Shown: positions 1-8,566 of the stretch, piece after piece
Numbering within the stretch: the stretch's first letter is position 1
Layout of the letters: each line of letters starts with the position of its first letter
From: Geobacter sp.
GTDB lineage: Bacteria; Desulfobacterota; Desulfuromonadia; Geobacterales; Pseudopelobacteraceae
DNA: 46,663 nucleotides
NCBI GenBank assembly: GCA_009885845.1
Contig: VFJW01000016.1
Location: 1-46,663 of the forward strand
Reading direction: 5' to 3'
The notes under the pieces: model-generated
Told to the model about the DNA's origin: nothing
The model's database searches: none
Seen by the model: only the letters and a program-made list of their open reading frames with translations
Program-made: the position numbers and the translations under genes

Positions 1-2
1 CC

Positions 3-203
3 TTAAATTCTTGTTACGTTCGCGGCCTGAAGCCCTTTCGGACCCTTTGTTACTTCAAAAGTTACTCTATCGCCTTCTGCAAGGGATTTGAAACCTTCGC
101 CTGCGATTGCGGAGAAATGGCAGAATACATCTTCGCCACCTTCCTGCTCAAGAAATCCAAAACCCTTGCTGTCATTAAACCATTTTACTGTTCCGTTTAC
201 CAT
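3..203 (-). CDS. Cold-shock domain protein (CspA family)
   Basis: A complete 66-residue single cold-shock domain, the normal length for CspA-type proteins. It binds single-stranded RNA/DNA in the cytoplasm and melts mRNA structure. The RNP1 motif KGFGFL (residues 14-19) and RNP2 motif VFCHF (26-30) are both present, with the aromatic residues that stack on bases. An AGGAGA ribosome site lies just upstream of the ATG. A TTGACA -35 box lies upstream with a weak -10, and the leader carries a small palindrome at 241-252. Which Csp paralogue this is, and whether it responds to cold, cannot be told from sequence. Confidence 0.95.
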   Translation of the reverse strand: MVNGTVKWFNDSKGFGFLEQEGGEDVFCHFSAIAGEGFKSLAEGDRVTFEVTKGPKGLQAANVTRI

Positions 204-262
204 GTGCTTACTTCTCCTGATTCTTCTTAATGATTTTATCCGGAAATATCCGAATTTTTTCT

Positions 263-292
263 AACCTATCAGCAGCTCACAACCAATGTCAA
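263..292 (-). promoter_or_regulatory. Predicted sigma-70 promoter of the cold-shock gene
   Basis: On the minus strand a perfect TTGACA (287-292) is followed after 18 bases by TAGGTT (263-268), a weak -10. Transcription would start near 256 and leave a leader of about 55 bases that includes the palindrome CGGA-AATA-TCCG (241-252). The -35 is strong but the -10 matches only three of six bases. It overlaps the last codons of miaA. Confidence 0.4.
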
Positions 293-1230
293 GAAAAATA
301 AATCGACGCTCTTTCTTTTTTTTGAATAACCTCACGTGCCTGTGCTAACTGATCCCCCTCTCCCTCAATCCAGTTGACAACAACGCCATGTCGCTCCATC
401 CGCCGAAACCAGTTCCCCTGGCGTTTTGCAAAATCATTAATCGCACTGTTCAACCTCTGGAACATATCGTTTTTATTCATATCCCCCCGAAGATACGCTC
501 CGACAAAGCGGTACTCAAGCCCGTAATAATCGAGTCGTTCCCACGCTATGCCGCTGGCATGCAGAAGCTGTACCTCCTCTATCATCCCGTTATCAAGGCG
601 CTCCTTCAGGCGATCGGTAATGCGCCGACGCAATGCTTCACGCTCCCAATGGATGCCGATTACAACTATCTGCATCCCGGTTCGTTGCTCGCAACCTGAA
701 CCGACTTCGATCTCTCCACGGGCAATTTCGATCGCCCGGACGGTACGCTCACGATTCAGCAGATCAGTGCTGTTATGCTGATCCGGCTTGAGTCGTCGTA
801 ACTCATCCACCAGTTCGACATCATCTTTCTTTGCCAGATCCGCACGCAATGAATCATTGTATGGCACTTCAATCATGCGATAATTGCGCAGGGCAGCATC
901 AAGATACATGCCGCTTCCCCCGCATAGAACAGGAAATGCTCCCCGGGCAGTAACCTCTGCAAAGACGTTTAAAAATCTGCGCTGAAATTCAAAAACACTG
1001 AATTCTCCTCCGGCATCCAGAATATCAATCAGATGATACGGCACATGACCATATTCATGAAGATCCTTGCCACTGCCTATGTCCATCCCCCGGAAAACCT
1101 GACGCGAGTCGGCTGAAATAATCTCTCCGCCTAATTCCTTTGCCAAAGCAACAGCCATACGCGTCTTCCCTGAAGCTGTTGGACCGAGAATAGTCAGCAT
1201 ATCCAGTGATATTTCATCCTTTTTCATCAT
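289..1230 (-). CDS. miaA: tRNA dimethylallyltransferase (MiaA family), divergent
   Basis: Transfers a dimethylallyl group to the N6 of A37 in tRNAs reading UNN codons; cytoplasmic. The P-loop GPTASGKT lies at residues 15-22, followed by ADSRQVFRGMDIGSGK, the family's substrate region. The C-terminal FAKRQGNWFRR matches the usual AKRQ.TWFR signature. At 313 residues it has normal length. Two motifs deviate: DIGSGK replaces the common DIGTAKP, and YYGLEYRFV stands where IGY(K/R)E is usual, suggesting a second, diverged MiaA-like paralogue. The gene overlaps the uvrC stop by 17 bases, so the two are probably co-transcribed. An AGAGGA ribosome site supports the first ATG; a second ATG follows immediately. 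Confidence 0.88.
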   Translation of the reverse strand: MMKKDEISLDMLTILGPTASGKTRMAVALAKELGGEIISADSRQVFRGMDIGSGKDLHEYGHVPYHLIDILDAGGEFSVFEFQRRFLNVFAEVTARGAFPVLCGGSGMYLDAALRNYRMIEVPYNDSLRADLAKKDDVELVDELRRLKPDQHNSTDLLNRERTVRAIEIARGEIEVGSGCEQRTGMQIVVIGIHWEREALRRRITDRLKERLDNGMIEEVQLLHASGIAWERLDYYGLEYRFVGAYLRGDMNKNDMFQRLNSAINDFAKRQGNWFRRMERHGVVVNWIEGEGDQLAQAREVIQKKERASIYFS

Positions 1231-3100
1231 GTAATCCTCTGTATACCGCCGCGGCAGTGACCAGGCTCATTCCAGGAACAGCGAGAATTTCTTCCACGGC
1301 AGCCTCCTTCATCCGCCGCAGACTGCCGAAATGTTTCAGCAGCGCAGTCCGACGTTTTGGGCCGACTCCGGGAACCGCTTCGATTCCGGAAGCAACCCCC
1401 TCTTTGCCCCGTAGTTTTCGATGGTATCCGATGGCAAAACGATGGGCCTCATCCCTGATAGCCGCCAACAGAAGCAGTGGTTTTGAATTCTGACGTAACA
1501 CGACCGGATTTTTTCTACCGGGAAGAAAGACCCGCTCATCACTTTTTTTGACCGCGAGGTCTGAAGCATCACGCTGTACTCGACTCTTGGCAAGCGACAC
1601 CAGATCAAAACAGCCCGTCAAGCCAAGCTCTGCCAGTATCTCCTGAACAGCATTCAGTTGACCGATCCCTCCATCGACAATAACCAGATCGGGCAGTCCA
1701 CATTTTTCTCTTTTTTCACCACGAAAACGACGGGTAATAACTTCCCGCAGCATGGCAAAGTCATTCTGGCCCTCTACAGTCCGAATGCGATAGTGACGAT
1801 ATTTATTTCGATCTGCCCGACCTGACGCAAACACGATACAACTCCCTACTGAAAATCGCCCCTGAATGGTCGAGATATCATAGCACTCAATTACTTGAGG
1901 GATCCTGGTTAACTGCAGACGTCTTGACAGCTCCATTAACACTGAAGCAGCGGCAGCCTGCAACTCATCGCGCTCTCTGCAGGCAGACATGGCATTCCTG
2001 TCAGCCATAGCAACCAATTCACGCTTGGTGCCGCGCTGGGGAAAGATGAGTGACACCCTAATCCCCTTCAACTCTCCGAGCAACCCTGCCAACACCCCTC
2101 GATCATCAATATCAAGCGGGAGCAGGACATCATCCGGGATAAAAACTGCCCCGGTATAATACTGAAGCAAAAATGCTGAAATTACTGCGGCATCATCCAG
2201 CTCCCAGGATACGGTAAACTGGCGACTTCCCGAAAGCACTCCGGCGCGGATAAAGAGGAGTGCCAGCTCGACTCTGGTGCCGTCACGGTAAAAACCGACA
2301 ACGTCGCTGTCTCCTCCGCGCAGCACTACTTTCTGCTTTTCGACCGTCACCTCAATCGAGTGGAGCAAATTCCTCCAGCGGGCGGCCTCTTCATACTGCA
2401 TCCGCTCAGAGGCATCACTCATACGGCGCTTGAATTCGGCGACAAGCTGTCGTCCTTTCCCCTCCAGAAAGAGCATTGCCCCGTTAACAAGTGCTGCATA
2501 CGCTGCCGGTGTTATCAGGTTATGGCAGGGGGCGCTGCACTGTCCGATCTGATGGTACAGGCAGGGGCGCGTACGGGACATGCAGATGGCAAGCGGATAA
2601 TGCCGCAAAGGAAACATCCGGGTCATCTGCCGGAGCACCTCTCTGGCCGCTGAACCGGAGGAATACGGGCCGAAATACCGTGCATCGTCGTGCGGGCGCT
2701 TCCGTACTACCGTAAAGCGCGCAAACTCCTCGCGAGGATCAACCCGAAGTGAAAAATAAGTTTTATCATCTTTGAGATGCAGGTTATAGCGAGGATGATG
2801 CTGCTTAATAAGAGTGTTTTCAAGGAGCAGCGCTTCTTTCTCCGTATCGGTCAACACAACATCGATATCGGCAACCTTCGCCATCAGAAATTTGACGTGA
2901 TATCGTGAATCACCAGACGGGTTGAAATATGAGCGGACGCGCTGCTTCAGACTGCGCGCCTTTCCGATATAGATTATGTCACCGGCGGCATCTTTCATCA
3001 GATATACGCCAGGCGAGGTCGGGAAATGCTGTATCTTGTCTTCAAGTCTCATTGACTGCAATTCTACCTGTTTGACCCTCGAATGGGAAGCGTCTTTCAT
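1214..3100 (-). CDS. uvrC: Excinuclease ABC subunit C
   Basis: Makes the two incisions flanking a lesion bound by UvrA/UvrB in nucleotide excision repair. A GIY-YIG nuclease domain (about residues 30-105; PGVYLMKD, then IIYIGKA) is followed by Cys-rich and UvrB-binding UVR segments (about 205-240), the RNase H-like C-terminal nuclease (VIECYDIS near 405, IVDGG near 475) and tandem HhH motifs (VPGVGPKRRTALLKHFGS near 575). The 628 residues fit the family, possibly slightly long. Residue 17 (MRLEDKIQ, position 3052) would give the commoner N-terminus, but the first ATG has a nearer GGTGG ribosome site, so I kept it. It precedes miaA, overlapping by 17 bases. Confidence 0.96.
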   Translation of the reverse strand: MKDASHSRVKQVELQSMRLEDKIQHFPTSPGVYLMKDAAGDIIYIGKARSLKQRVRSYFNPSGDSRYHVKFLMAKVADIDVVLTDTEKEALLLENTLIKQHHPRYNLHLKDDKTYFSLRVDPREEFARFTVVRKRPHDDARYFGPYSSGSAAREVLRQMTRMFPLRHYPLAICMSRTRPCLYHQIGQCSAPCHNLITPAAYAALVNGAMLFLEGKGRQLVAEFKRRMSDASERMQYEEAARWRNLLHSIEVTVEKQKVVLRGGDSDVVGFYRDGTRVELALLFIRAGVLSGSRQFTVSWELDDAAVISAFLLQYYTGAVFIPDDVLLPLDIDDRGVLAGLLGELKGIRVSLIFPQRGTKRELVAMADRNAMSACRERDELQAAAASVLMELSRRLQLTRIPQVIECYDISTIQGRFSVGSCIVFASGRADRNKYRHYRIRTVEGQNDFAMLREVITRRFRGEKREKCGLPDLVIVDGGIGQLNAVQEILAELGLTGCFDLVSLAKSRVQRDASDLAVKKSDERVFLPGRKNPVVLRQNSKPLLLLAAIRDEAHRFAIGYHRKLRGKEGVASGIEAVPGVGPKRRTALLKHFGSLRRMKEAAVEEILAVPGMSLVTAAAVYRGLHDEKG

Positions 3101-3211
3101 GGAACCACCGATTGCCTTATTTTACAGCAGTTGCCAAATATTGTGGCACCACCTACTCGGAGCAAATCAATATTTTTGTATTATAATCAGGCGGTTATAA
3201 AAATATTTTGT

Positions 3212-3228
3212 TTGGCCACTTTCTTGCT
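3212..3228 (+). promoter_or_regulatory. Sigma-54 (RpoN) promoter of amtB
   Basis: TTGGC at 3212-3216 and TTGCT at 3224-3228 put GG (3214-3215) and GC (3226-3227) exactly ten bases apart, the diagnostic -24/-12 geometry. Transcription would start near 3239, leaving a leader of about 43 bases with a G-rich ribosome site before the amtB ATG. Ammonium transporter genes are classical RpoN/NtrC targets, so site and gene agree. Upstream is an AT-rich imperfect inverted repeat (about 3169-3210) and a GTGG-CA-CCAC element (3143-3152). Either could be an activator site, but neither is a clear NtrC consensus. Confidence 0.82.
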
Positions 3229-3281
3229 AAGTTGAAAATCGCCCAAAGACGGGCAACAGACATCAACGGGGGTAATCTTGT

Positions 3282-4502
3282 ATGGAAACCATGTCAACGA
3301 TGACAGGTCTGAAGAGTAGTGCTGATGTTCTTTTTCTTATGCTGGGCTCGGTTATGGTATTTGCGATGCATGCAGGCTTTGCCTTTCTTGAAGTCGGTAC
3401 CGTGCGCAAAAAAAATCAGGTTAATGCTCTGGTGAAAATACTCACCGACTGGTCAGTTTCGACAGTTGTCTACTTCGTACTCGGTTTTCCGATCGCGTAC
3501 GGTATTTCGTTTCTGAAACCGGCCGGGGAGCTTCTCGGGACATCTCAAGGGTACGATCTGGTCCATTTCTTTTTCCTGCTCTGCTTTGCGGCCTGCATTC
3601 CCGCCATTATTTCCGGCGGCATCGCAGAACGTGCCAAGTTCTGGCCACAGGTGATCGCCGGTGCTATTTTTGCTGGGATCTCCTACCCGCTGTTTGAATC
3701 TTTTGTATGGGGACAGAATGCGACCCATATGCAATCACTTTTTAAATCAATTGGTGGCGCTGAATTTCATGACTACGCCGGCTCCGTTGTCGTCCATTCC
3801 ATCGGCGGCTGGATCGCGCTACCGGCAGTTATAATTCTCGGGCCGCGCATGGGACGCTTTATTCGCGGCAAATCGCACCCTATCCTGGTCAGCAACATCC
3901 CTTTTCTTTCTCTCGGATCATGGATTCTGGCGGTCGGATGGTTCGGATTTAATGTCATGAGTGCCGGAAATCTGGAAAAGATCTCCGGGCTGGTTGCGGT
4001 TAATTCGCTGATGGCAATGGTTGGCGGAGTCCTCGCAGCACTGATCGCCGGAAAAAATGACCCCGGTTTTATCCACAATGGTGCCCTGGCTGGACTGATT
4101 GCGGTCTGTGCCGGCAGTGATATCATGCACCCTCTGGGAGCATTTGCCGTCGGTTGCATCGCTTCGATACTATTTGTCTATGGTTTCCATTTCGAACAGG
4201 AAAAACTCAAGATTGACGATGTATTGGGTGTATGGCCGCTTCACGGCATAATTGGCACCTGGGGGGGCATTGCCGCCGGTATCTTCGGACAGAAATTTCT
4301 GGGAGGGATGGGAGGGGTCAGCTTCATATCCCAATTTGCAGGAAGTGTTGGTGCGATTATTTTTGCCGTGGTCAGCAGTTGTATCGTCTATGGCCTCCTG
4401 AATAAAACCGTCGGAATCCGTCTCGATCAGGAAGATGAATTTAACGGTGCCGATCTTTCAATTCACAAAATCGGAGCATATCCGGAAGACAGTATTCGCT
4501 GA
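3282..4502 (+). CDS. amtB: Ammonium transporter, Amt/MEP/Rh family
   Basis: An 11-helix inner-membrane channel that imports ammonium when nitrogen is limiting. The 406 residues are hydrophobic throughout and carry the twin pore histidines H172 (in GSVVVHSIGGW) and H321 (in VWPLHGIIGTWGG), with the conserved Asp164 in DYAGS. The start begins right at the periplasmic end of the first helix; I see no separate cleavable signal. A GGGGGT ribosome site precedes the ATG. No glnK (PII) gene adjoins, although amtB is often paired with one. The RpoN promoter upstream implies nitrogen control, and glnE later in the window acts in the same regulatory circuit. Confidence 0.96.
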   Translation: METMSTMTGLKSSADVLFLMLGSVMVFAMHAGFAFLEVGTVRKKNQVNALVKILTDWSVSTVVYFVLGFPIAYGISFLKPAGELLGTSQGYDLVHFFFLLCFAACIPAIISGGIAERAKFWPQVIAGAIFAGISYPLFESFVWGQNATHMQSLFKSIGGAEFHDYAGSVVVHSIGGWIALPAVIILGPRMGRFIRGKSHPILVSNIPFLSLGSWILAVGWFGFNVMSAGNLEKISGLVAVNSLMAMVGGVLAALIAGKNDPGFIHNGALAGLIAVCAGSDIMHPLGAFAVGCIASILFVYGFHFEQEKLKIDDVLGVWPLHGIIGTWGGIAAGIFGQKFLGGMGGVSFISQFAGSVGAIIFAVVSSCIVYGLLNKTVGIRLDQEDEFNGADLSIHKIGAYPEDSIR

Positions 4503-4610
4503 CATCAAAGATGATCGATTCCAGTCGATAGTGTCCAGAAATAACAGTGTGTCATAACGGTTGCTAACATACTGACATACCGTTTCTTTCGTTGACAATA
4601 ACGTCGGGAG

Positions 4611-4625
4611 GTGCTACTTAAGCAC
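4611..4625. repeat. Small inverted repeat in the amtB-TPR gene gap
   Basis: GTGCT-ACTTA-AGCAC forms a 5-bp stem in the 196-base gap between amtB and the next gene. It lies about 75 bases before that gene's GTG start and just downstream of an isolated TTGACA (4592-4597). It could be an operator or leader hairpin. It is short enough to be chance. Confidence 0.25.
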
Positions 4626-4698
4626 GTATTTTCCTGTTACTCATATCTGCTCTCCGTGCGCCGTCCGTTGGGTAGCCGGCTAAAAGAGGTCAATTAAC

Positions 4699-7269
4699 GT
4701 GATACTATTGAGATTATGCCACAACTTTATCATCCGACTTCTGATCGCCCTTGTCATAATTTCATCTCTGATTGCTCCTCCCGCTTTTTGTCAGGAAGCG
4801 GAAGATTCTCAGATTTTTATTGCCGGATTTAATGCCTACCAGCAAAAAAAATATACCTCCTCAATCGAAAAAATGAATGAGGTATTACAAAAATATCCCG
4901 ACACTCCTCTCAGAGATATGGCGTTGTTCTGGCTTTCCCGATCCTACTTCAAAACGGGCAACCAACAGGAAGCTGCCCGTCATCTCTCTCAGTTCTCCAA
5001 AGAATACCCCGATAATCCTCTTAAAAATACTGTTGACGACGAACTCCTTGCTCTTACCGCCCGCTACGAAAAAGGCGAACAGCTATCGACAGGATCGTCT
5101 CCAGCTAAACAGCCTGACCGCCAGACTGCCCAGAAAGCAAAGTCTGAGAAGGAACACCTTGCTGCGGCCAAAGTTGAGGAAGCGAAACTGGCAGCAGCGG
5201 CAGCTACAGCAGAAACGGCACGCGTAGCCGCACTCAAACAGGCGGAAGAAAAAGCTGCTGCAGAAAAGAAAGAGATGGAGCGTGCAGATGCAGCGAAAGC
5301 TGAGCAGGAGCGCAATGCAGCCGCCAGGGCCGAAGAAGCGAAACTGGCAGCAGCAGCTACAGCAGAAACGGCACGCGTAGCCGCTCTCAAGCAGGCTGAA
5401 GAAAAAACCGTCGCCGAAAAGAAGGAGATGGAGCGTGTCGCTGCAGCGAAAGCAGAGCAGGAGCGCATCGCTTTAGCCAATGCTGAAGATGCGAGACGGG
5501 TTGCCGCAGCTACTGCGACTCTGCGTGTTGAAGCCGAAGCTGAGACTGCCCGGATAGCTGCGCAGAAAGCCGAGCGTGATCGTATCACCATTGCTAAAGC
5601 AGAAGAAAGTCGCCTGGCGCAGCAAAAACTTGCCGAGGATAGGGTCAAGTCTGCAAAATCGGCATATCGAGAAAAAGCAATCGGCCAGTATAAGTCCATC
5701 ATTGATAATTATCCCACGTCCACTGCAGCAGTCACAGCAGCGGCAAAACTTCGCGAACTGGGCGTTGTTGTTGCCTTGCCGCCCATGGCTGTCGAAGCAC
5801 CTCTGCCTGAAAACGCTCAGGTGCTGCGCCTTGAAGTTGCTCAATTCGCCGGTTTCGAATTTAACCTCCTGCCTCGCCCGGATGCGTTCACTGTTGGTCA
5901 GCAGATTGCTGTTCCGTTTGAAGTAATAAATCGCGGCAATGGCAACGACTCATTTTATCTGGAATCTACGTTCCCGGCGGACTTTAAAGCCCGCTTTGCC
6001 TCGGCAGCCACTTCTGGCGTTGCAATCAGCCAAACCCCTGAACTCGCACCCGGTGAAACATTCAAAGGGATTATCAATCTTACAATCCCATCCGGAAGCA
6101 TTGACGGCCTGCGCATTACACATCCTGTCAAGGCTGCTTCGCGTCTGATTGCAGAAGCCAGCCAGTCACGTGAAGTAAAGCTGGTTGCCTCTGCCCCACT
6201 CCTGCGGGCTGTTCTGCGCACAGAAAAAATCAAGCCTCTCCCGGGTGACAAGGTTGTATATCGCATCGCCATCCTCAACGTTGGCTCAACCGTTGCGCAG
6301 GATGTAACCTTCCGCCTTAACTTTCCTCCACAACTCGAACCGGTTGACTATGCTGCTGCCGGCTTCAGGCAGGAAATGAAATCCGCTCTGATATTCGATG
6401 GCTTGAAGATCAATTCCGGCGAAAGTCGTGAATTCAGTGTTGTCTTCCAACTCAAGGATGACTCGCTGGCCGGACAAGAGTTGTCAACACGCGCCGAACT
6501 GATCAACAACTCTCTCAACACCACCGCTGCCTTCGTTTCAAATGTCGCGTCTGTAGAAGCTCAACGAAGCATCTTCGTCCGCACCGGTTCAGATCGCCTG
6601 ATGGCAATTCCCGGCCAGACAATTTCTGTACCCTTTGTTGTCACCAACACCGGTAATGTCCGGGAAAAATTCAAGATCACTTCCATTGTCACAGGAGCCC
6701 GGGACGCTGTCATTTTCTACGATCTGAACCGAGACGGCATTCGTCAGGCAAGTGAACCGGTGATCAGCGAAATCGGCCCCCTTTCACCACGCGAAGAAGC
6801 AAGTGTCGTGGTTGAGATCAAGACCCCAAACAGTGCTGCCGATGGCAGCCAGGGAAGCATTCAGATTTCATTTGCATCAGAAGGCAGCCCAGCAAGTTCA
6901 GCATCCGGGCTAACCCGGCTAACCTACTCGAGACCGGTTCTGAAGATGGTCATGGCCGGTCGCGACGGGCGCCTCAAACCGGGCGACGTAGCCTCCTTTG
7001 ATCTGACTATCACCAACAACGGCTCTAACCTGGCGCGGATAGTTGAGTTACAGAGTACCTGGCCGGAGCAGTTGGAGCTGGTAGCAGCCGACCCTTCCGC
7101 CAGCGCTGTCATCAGCGGAACCGTTGTCTGGCGTTTTAAAGAGATGGGTGCCGGTGAAAAACGAATCATCAAGGTTTCATTCAGAGTTAAGCCGGGAACC
7201 GGGGTTGGAACCGCAATCCAGGTCAAAAACATTCTGACCTACGAAGACCAACTAGGAAACAGGTATTGA
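4699..7269 (+). CDS. Secreted TPR / coiled-coil / CARDB-DUF11-like protein
   Basis: An 856-residue exported protein of unknown function. Start is GTG with an AGAGGT ribosome site 8 bases upstream. Residues 1-31 form a Sec signal peptide (hydrophobic 10-28). Residues 35-125 hold two or three TPR-like repeats resembling those of CpoB/YbgF. About 145-325 is a TolA-like Ala/Glu/Lys coiled coil built from 52-residue duplications. Near 325-360 is another TPR-like helix pair (YKSIIDNYPTST). From about 385 to the end are four Ig-like modules, each with a PGD/PGQ...N.G core, typical of CARDB or DUF11 repeats. It ends one base before the LysM gene, so they are likely co-transcribed. A periplasmic envelope scaffold is an inference. 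Confidence 0.75.
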   Translation: MILLRLCHNFIIRLLIALVIISSLIAPPAFCQEAEDSQIFIAGFNAYQQKKYTSSIEKMNEVLQKYPDTPLRDMALFWLSRSYFKTGNQQEAARHLSQFSKEYPDNPLKNTVDDELLALTARYEKGEQLSTGSSPAKQPDRQTAQKAKSEKEHLAAAKVEEAKLAAAAATAETARVAALKQAEEKAAAEKKEMERADAAKAEQERNAAARAEEAKLAAAATAETARVAALKQAEEKTVAEKKEMERVAAAKAEQERIALANAEDARRVAAATATLRVEAEAETARIAAQKAERDRITIAKAEESRLAQQKLAEDRVKSAKSAYREKAIGQYKSIIDNYPTSTAAVTAAAKLRELGVVVALPPMAVEAPLPENAQVLRLEVAQFAGFEFNLLPRPDAFTVGQQIAVPFEVINRGNGNDSFYLESTFPADFKARFASAATSGVAISQTPELAPGETFKGIINLTIPSGSIDGLRITHPVKAASRLIAEASQSREVKLVASAPLLRAVLRTEKIKPLPGDKVVYRIAILNVGSTVAQDVTFRLNFPPQLEPVDYAAAGFRQEMKSALIFDGLKINSGESREFSVVFQLKDDSLAGQELSTRAELINNSLNTTAAFVSNVASVEAQRSIFVRTGSDRLMAIPGQTISVPFVVTNTGNVREKFKITSIVTGARDAVIFYDLNRDGIRQASEPVISEIGPLSPREEASVVVEIKTPNSAADGSQGSIQISFASEGSPASSASGLTRLTYSRPVLKMVMAGRDGRLKPGDVASFDLTITNNGSNLARIVELQSTWPEQLELVAADPSASAVISGTVVWRFKEMGAGEKRIIKVSFRVKPGTGVGTAIQVKNILTYEDQLGNRY
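5179..5490 (+). repeat. Tandem 156-bp in-frame repeat coding for coiled coil
   Basis: Two direct copies with a period of 156 bases (52 codons): the shared start GAAGCGAAACTGGCAGC lies at 5179 and again at 5335. Both continue through the AETARVAALKQAEEK and EKKEMER segments. Copy 2 lacks one alanine codon near its start. Identity is high at the DNA level at first and fades toward the end of the second copy, implying a fairly recent duplication on top of older ones. Confidence 0.85.
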
Positions 7270-7270
7270 T

Positions 7271-7945
7271 ATGACACCATGTACTCGTTGCACAACCGTC
7301 ATCGCTTTCGTTATCTGCCTTGCTCTGCCGGCCTGGGGTCAGCAATATCTTCTGTATTCGCCTCAGACGATAGCTTCCGACCAGAAAACCTCATCGAAGG
7401 ATGGAATTTTGGTCAAGGAGGTTGAAATTCAGCGGGGAGATACACTGTATGACCTTTCAAAAAAGTTCAGTGGTCGCGGGATGTATTATCCCCAGATACT
7501 TCTGTTCAACTCTATAAAGAACCCTAACCTGATTTATCCGGGCGCTATTTTGAAGATTCCGGTAACTCAAAAAGAAGTGCGCGATTCAGAGCACGTCGAA
7601 ATGACCCCAGCCGTCTCCTCTCCCCGGCCCAGGTCATCAGGAAACAAGAAAAATACTACGGCTCATGCAAAAGCAATTAATTCTCCGGAACCTCCGTCTT
7701 CAGCAAGTCAGGTAACTCCACTCTCCACAGCTCCCCCCAGGAGTGTCACACCAGTTGCCCCTGCGCTCGAAGCCGCAGCTGGCCAAAAACTCTTCGAAGC
7801 TGCAGTGACGGCATATCGGCAGGAGGATTATCGCTCGGCTCTTACTCTGCTCGACCGCTATCTCGCAGACAACTCAAGGTCACCCCTTGCCGCCGATGCG
7901 AATCTGTACAAAGCCGAATGTTATTTGAAACTTTCTGCACAATAA
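7271..7945 (+). CDS. Exported LysM and TPR protein
   Basis: A 224-residue protein with a signal peptide (about 1-23, ending PAWGQQ). A single LysM domain follows (about 50-97; IQRGDTLYDLSKKF, then NLIYPGAILKIP), the fold that binds N-acetylglucosamine in peptidoglycan. A Pro/Ser-rich linker (about 100-165) leads to a C-terminal TPR-like helix pair (LFEAAVTAYRQEDY through YKAECYLKL) matching the repeats at the start of the preceding protein. It begins one base after that gene stops, so translation is probably coupled. Likely a periplasmic peptidoglycan-binding adaptor; the exact role is unknown. Confidence 0.78.
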   Translation: MTPCTRCTTVIAFVICLALPAWGQQYLLYSPQTIASDQKTSSKDGILVKEVEIQRGDTLYDLSKKFSGRGMYYPQILLFNSIKNPNLIYPGAILKIPVTQKEVRDSEHVEMTPAVSSPRPRSSGNKKNTTAHAKAINSPEPPSSASQVTPLSTAPPRSVTPVAPALEAAAGQKLFEAAVTAYRQEDYRSALTLLDRYLADNSRSPLAADANLYKAECYLKLSAQ

Positions 7946-8049
7946 TTCCAGGTTAATAACCAGCATCAGCAGCCGCAGGAAGCAACTATTCACCGACAGC
8001 TGATTGTATTAACTCACTTCCGTTATGTATCCTGCGAGGTTATCACAAC

Positions 8050-8502
8050 ATGAATATTTCTCCGCTTGACATTCAGCAACAGCAATTCAAGGTAAAAACA
8101 TTTCGAGGCCTTGACCCTGATGACGTCGACGCTTTTCTGCAAACAGTTGCGGGTGAAATGGAGAGTCTGATTCGCGAAAACAGCCACATGAAAGAGCAGC
8201 AATCACGTCAGAGTCGCGAGATGCAGGATATGGCTGAAAAAGAAAGAGAGCTGCGTGAAACTCTGCTTTCTGCCCAGCGAGTGATTGAAGAAATGAAGGC
8301 CAATGCCCGCAAGGAAGCCGAATTAATCGTTTCTGAGGCCGAAATTAAAGGTGAACGAATTATTGCTGACGCTGAACGACTGCTGGGGGAATTAAAAGCA
8401 CGGATTGAAGAAGTCCGGCGCCAAAAGATCCAGTTTGAAATGAGCTTCAAAGGATTGCTCGAAAGTTTTAGTCGGCAACTTTTAAGTGACGAGCACATCT
8501 GA
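8050..8502 (+). CDS. DivIVA-domain protein
   Basis: A 150-residue cytoplasmic coiled-coil protein. The N-terminal 45 residues match the DivIVA/GpsB membrane-binding module (SPLDIQQQQFKVKTFRGLDP, then DVDAFL). The rest is a long heptad-rich coil with charged residues. DivIVA-family proteins sense negative membrane curvature and recruit division or polarity partners; in delta-proteobacteria they often accompany cell-wall genes. It lies 104 bases after the LysM gene on the same strand, with a GAGGT ribosome site. Its place beside two envelope proteins suggests a shared role in division or polarity, but that rests on neighbourhood only. Confidence 0.85.
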   Translation: MNISPLDIQQQQFKVKTFRGLDPDDVDAFLQTVAGEMESLIRENSHMKEQQSRQSREMQDMAEKERELRETLLSAQRVIEEMKANARKEAELIVSEAEIKGERIIADAERLLGELKARIEEVRRQKIQFEMSFKGLLESFSRQLLSDEHI

Positions 8503-8526
8503 AGATACTTTTTAACAACTCATTAA

Positions 8527-8566
8527 CAGTCTGATCCTGAGGGCCATATACCCAAAAAACAGACTG
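8527..8566 (+). repeat. Inverted repeat abutting the ribosome site of the FKBP gene
   Basis: CAGTCTG (8527-8533) and CAGACTG (8560-8566) are perfect 7-base inverted arms with a 26-base loop. The right arm touches the AAAGGA ribosome site (8567-8572) of the peptidyl-prolyl isomerase gene. Folding would place the ribosome site right beside a helix, so it could be an operator or translational control element. No T-run follows, so it is not a terminator. Confidence 0.4.

Noticed and set aside
3169-3210. An AT-rich imperfect inverted repeat near the amtB promoter as an NtrC enhancer
   Set aside because: It does not match the NtrC binding consensus, and AT-rich stretches make such repeats by chance.
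4592-4616. A TTGACA box upstream of the TPR gene
   Set aside because: At 17 bases spacing the -10 position reads TACTTA, only two matches to consensus, so I did not call a promoter.
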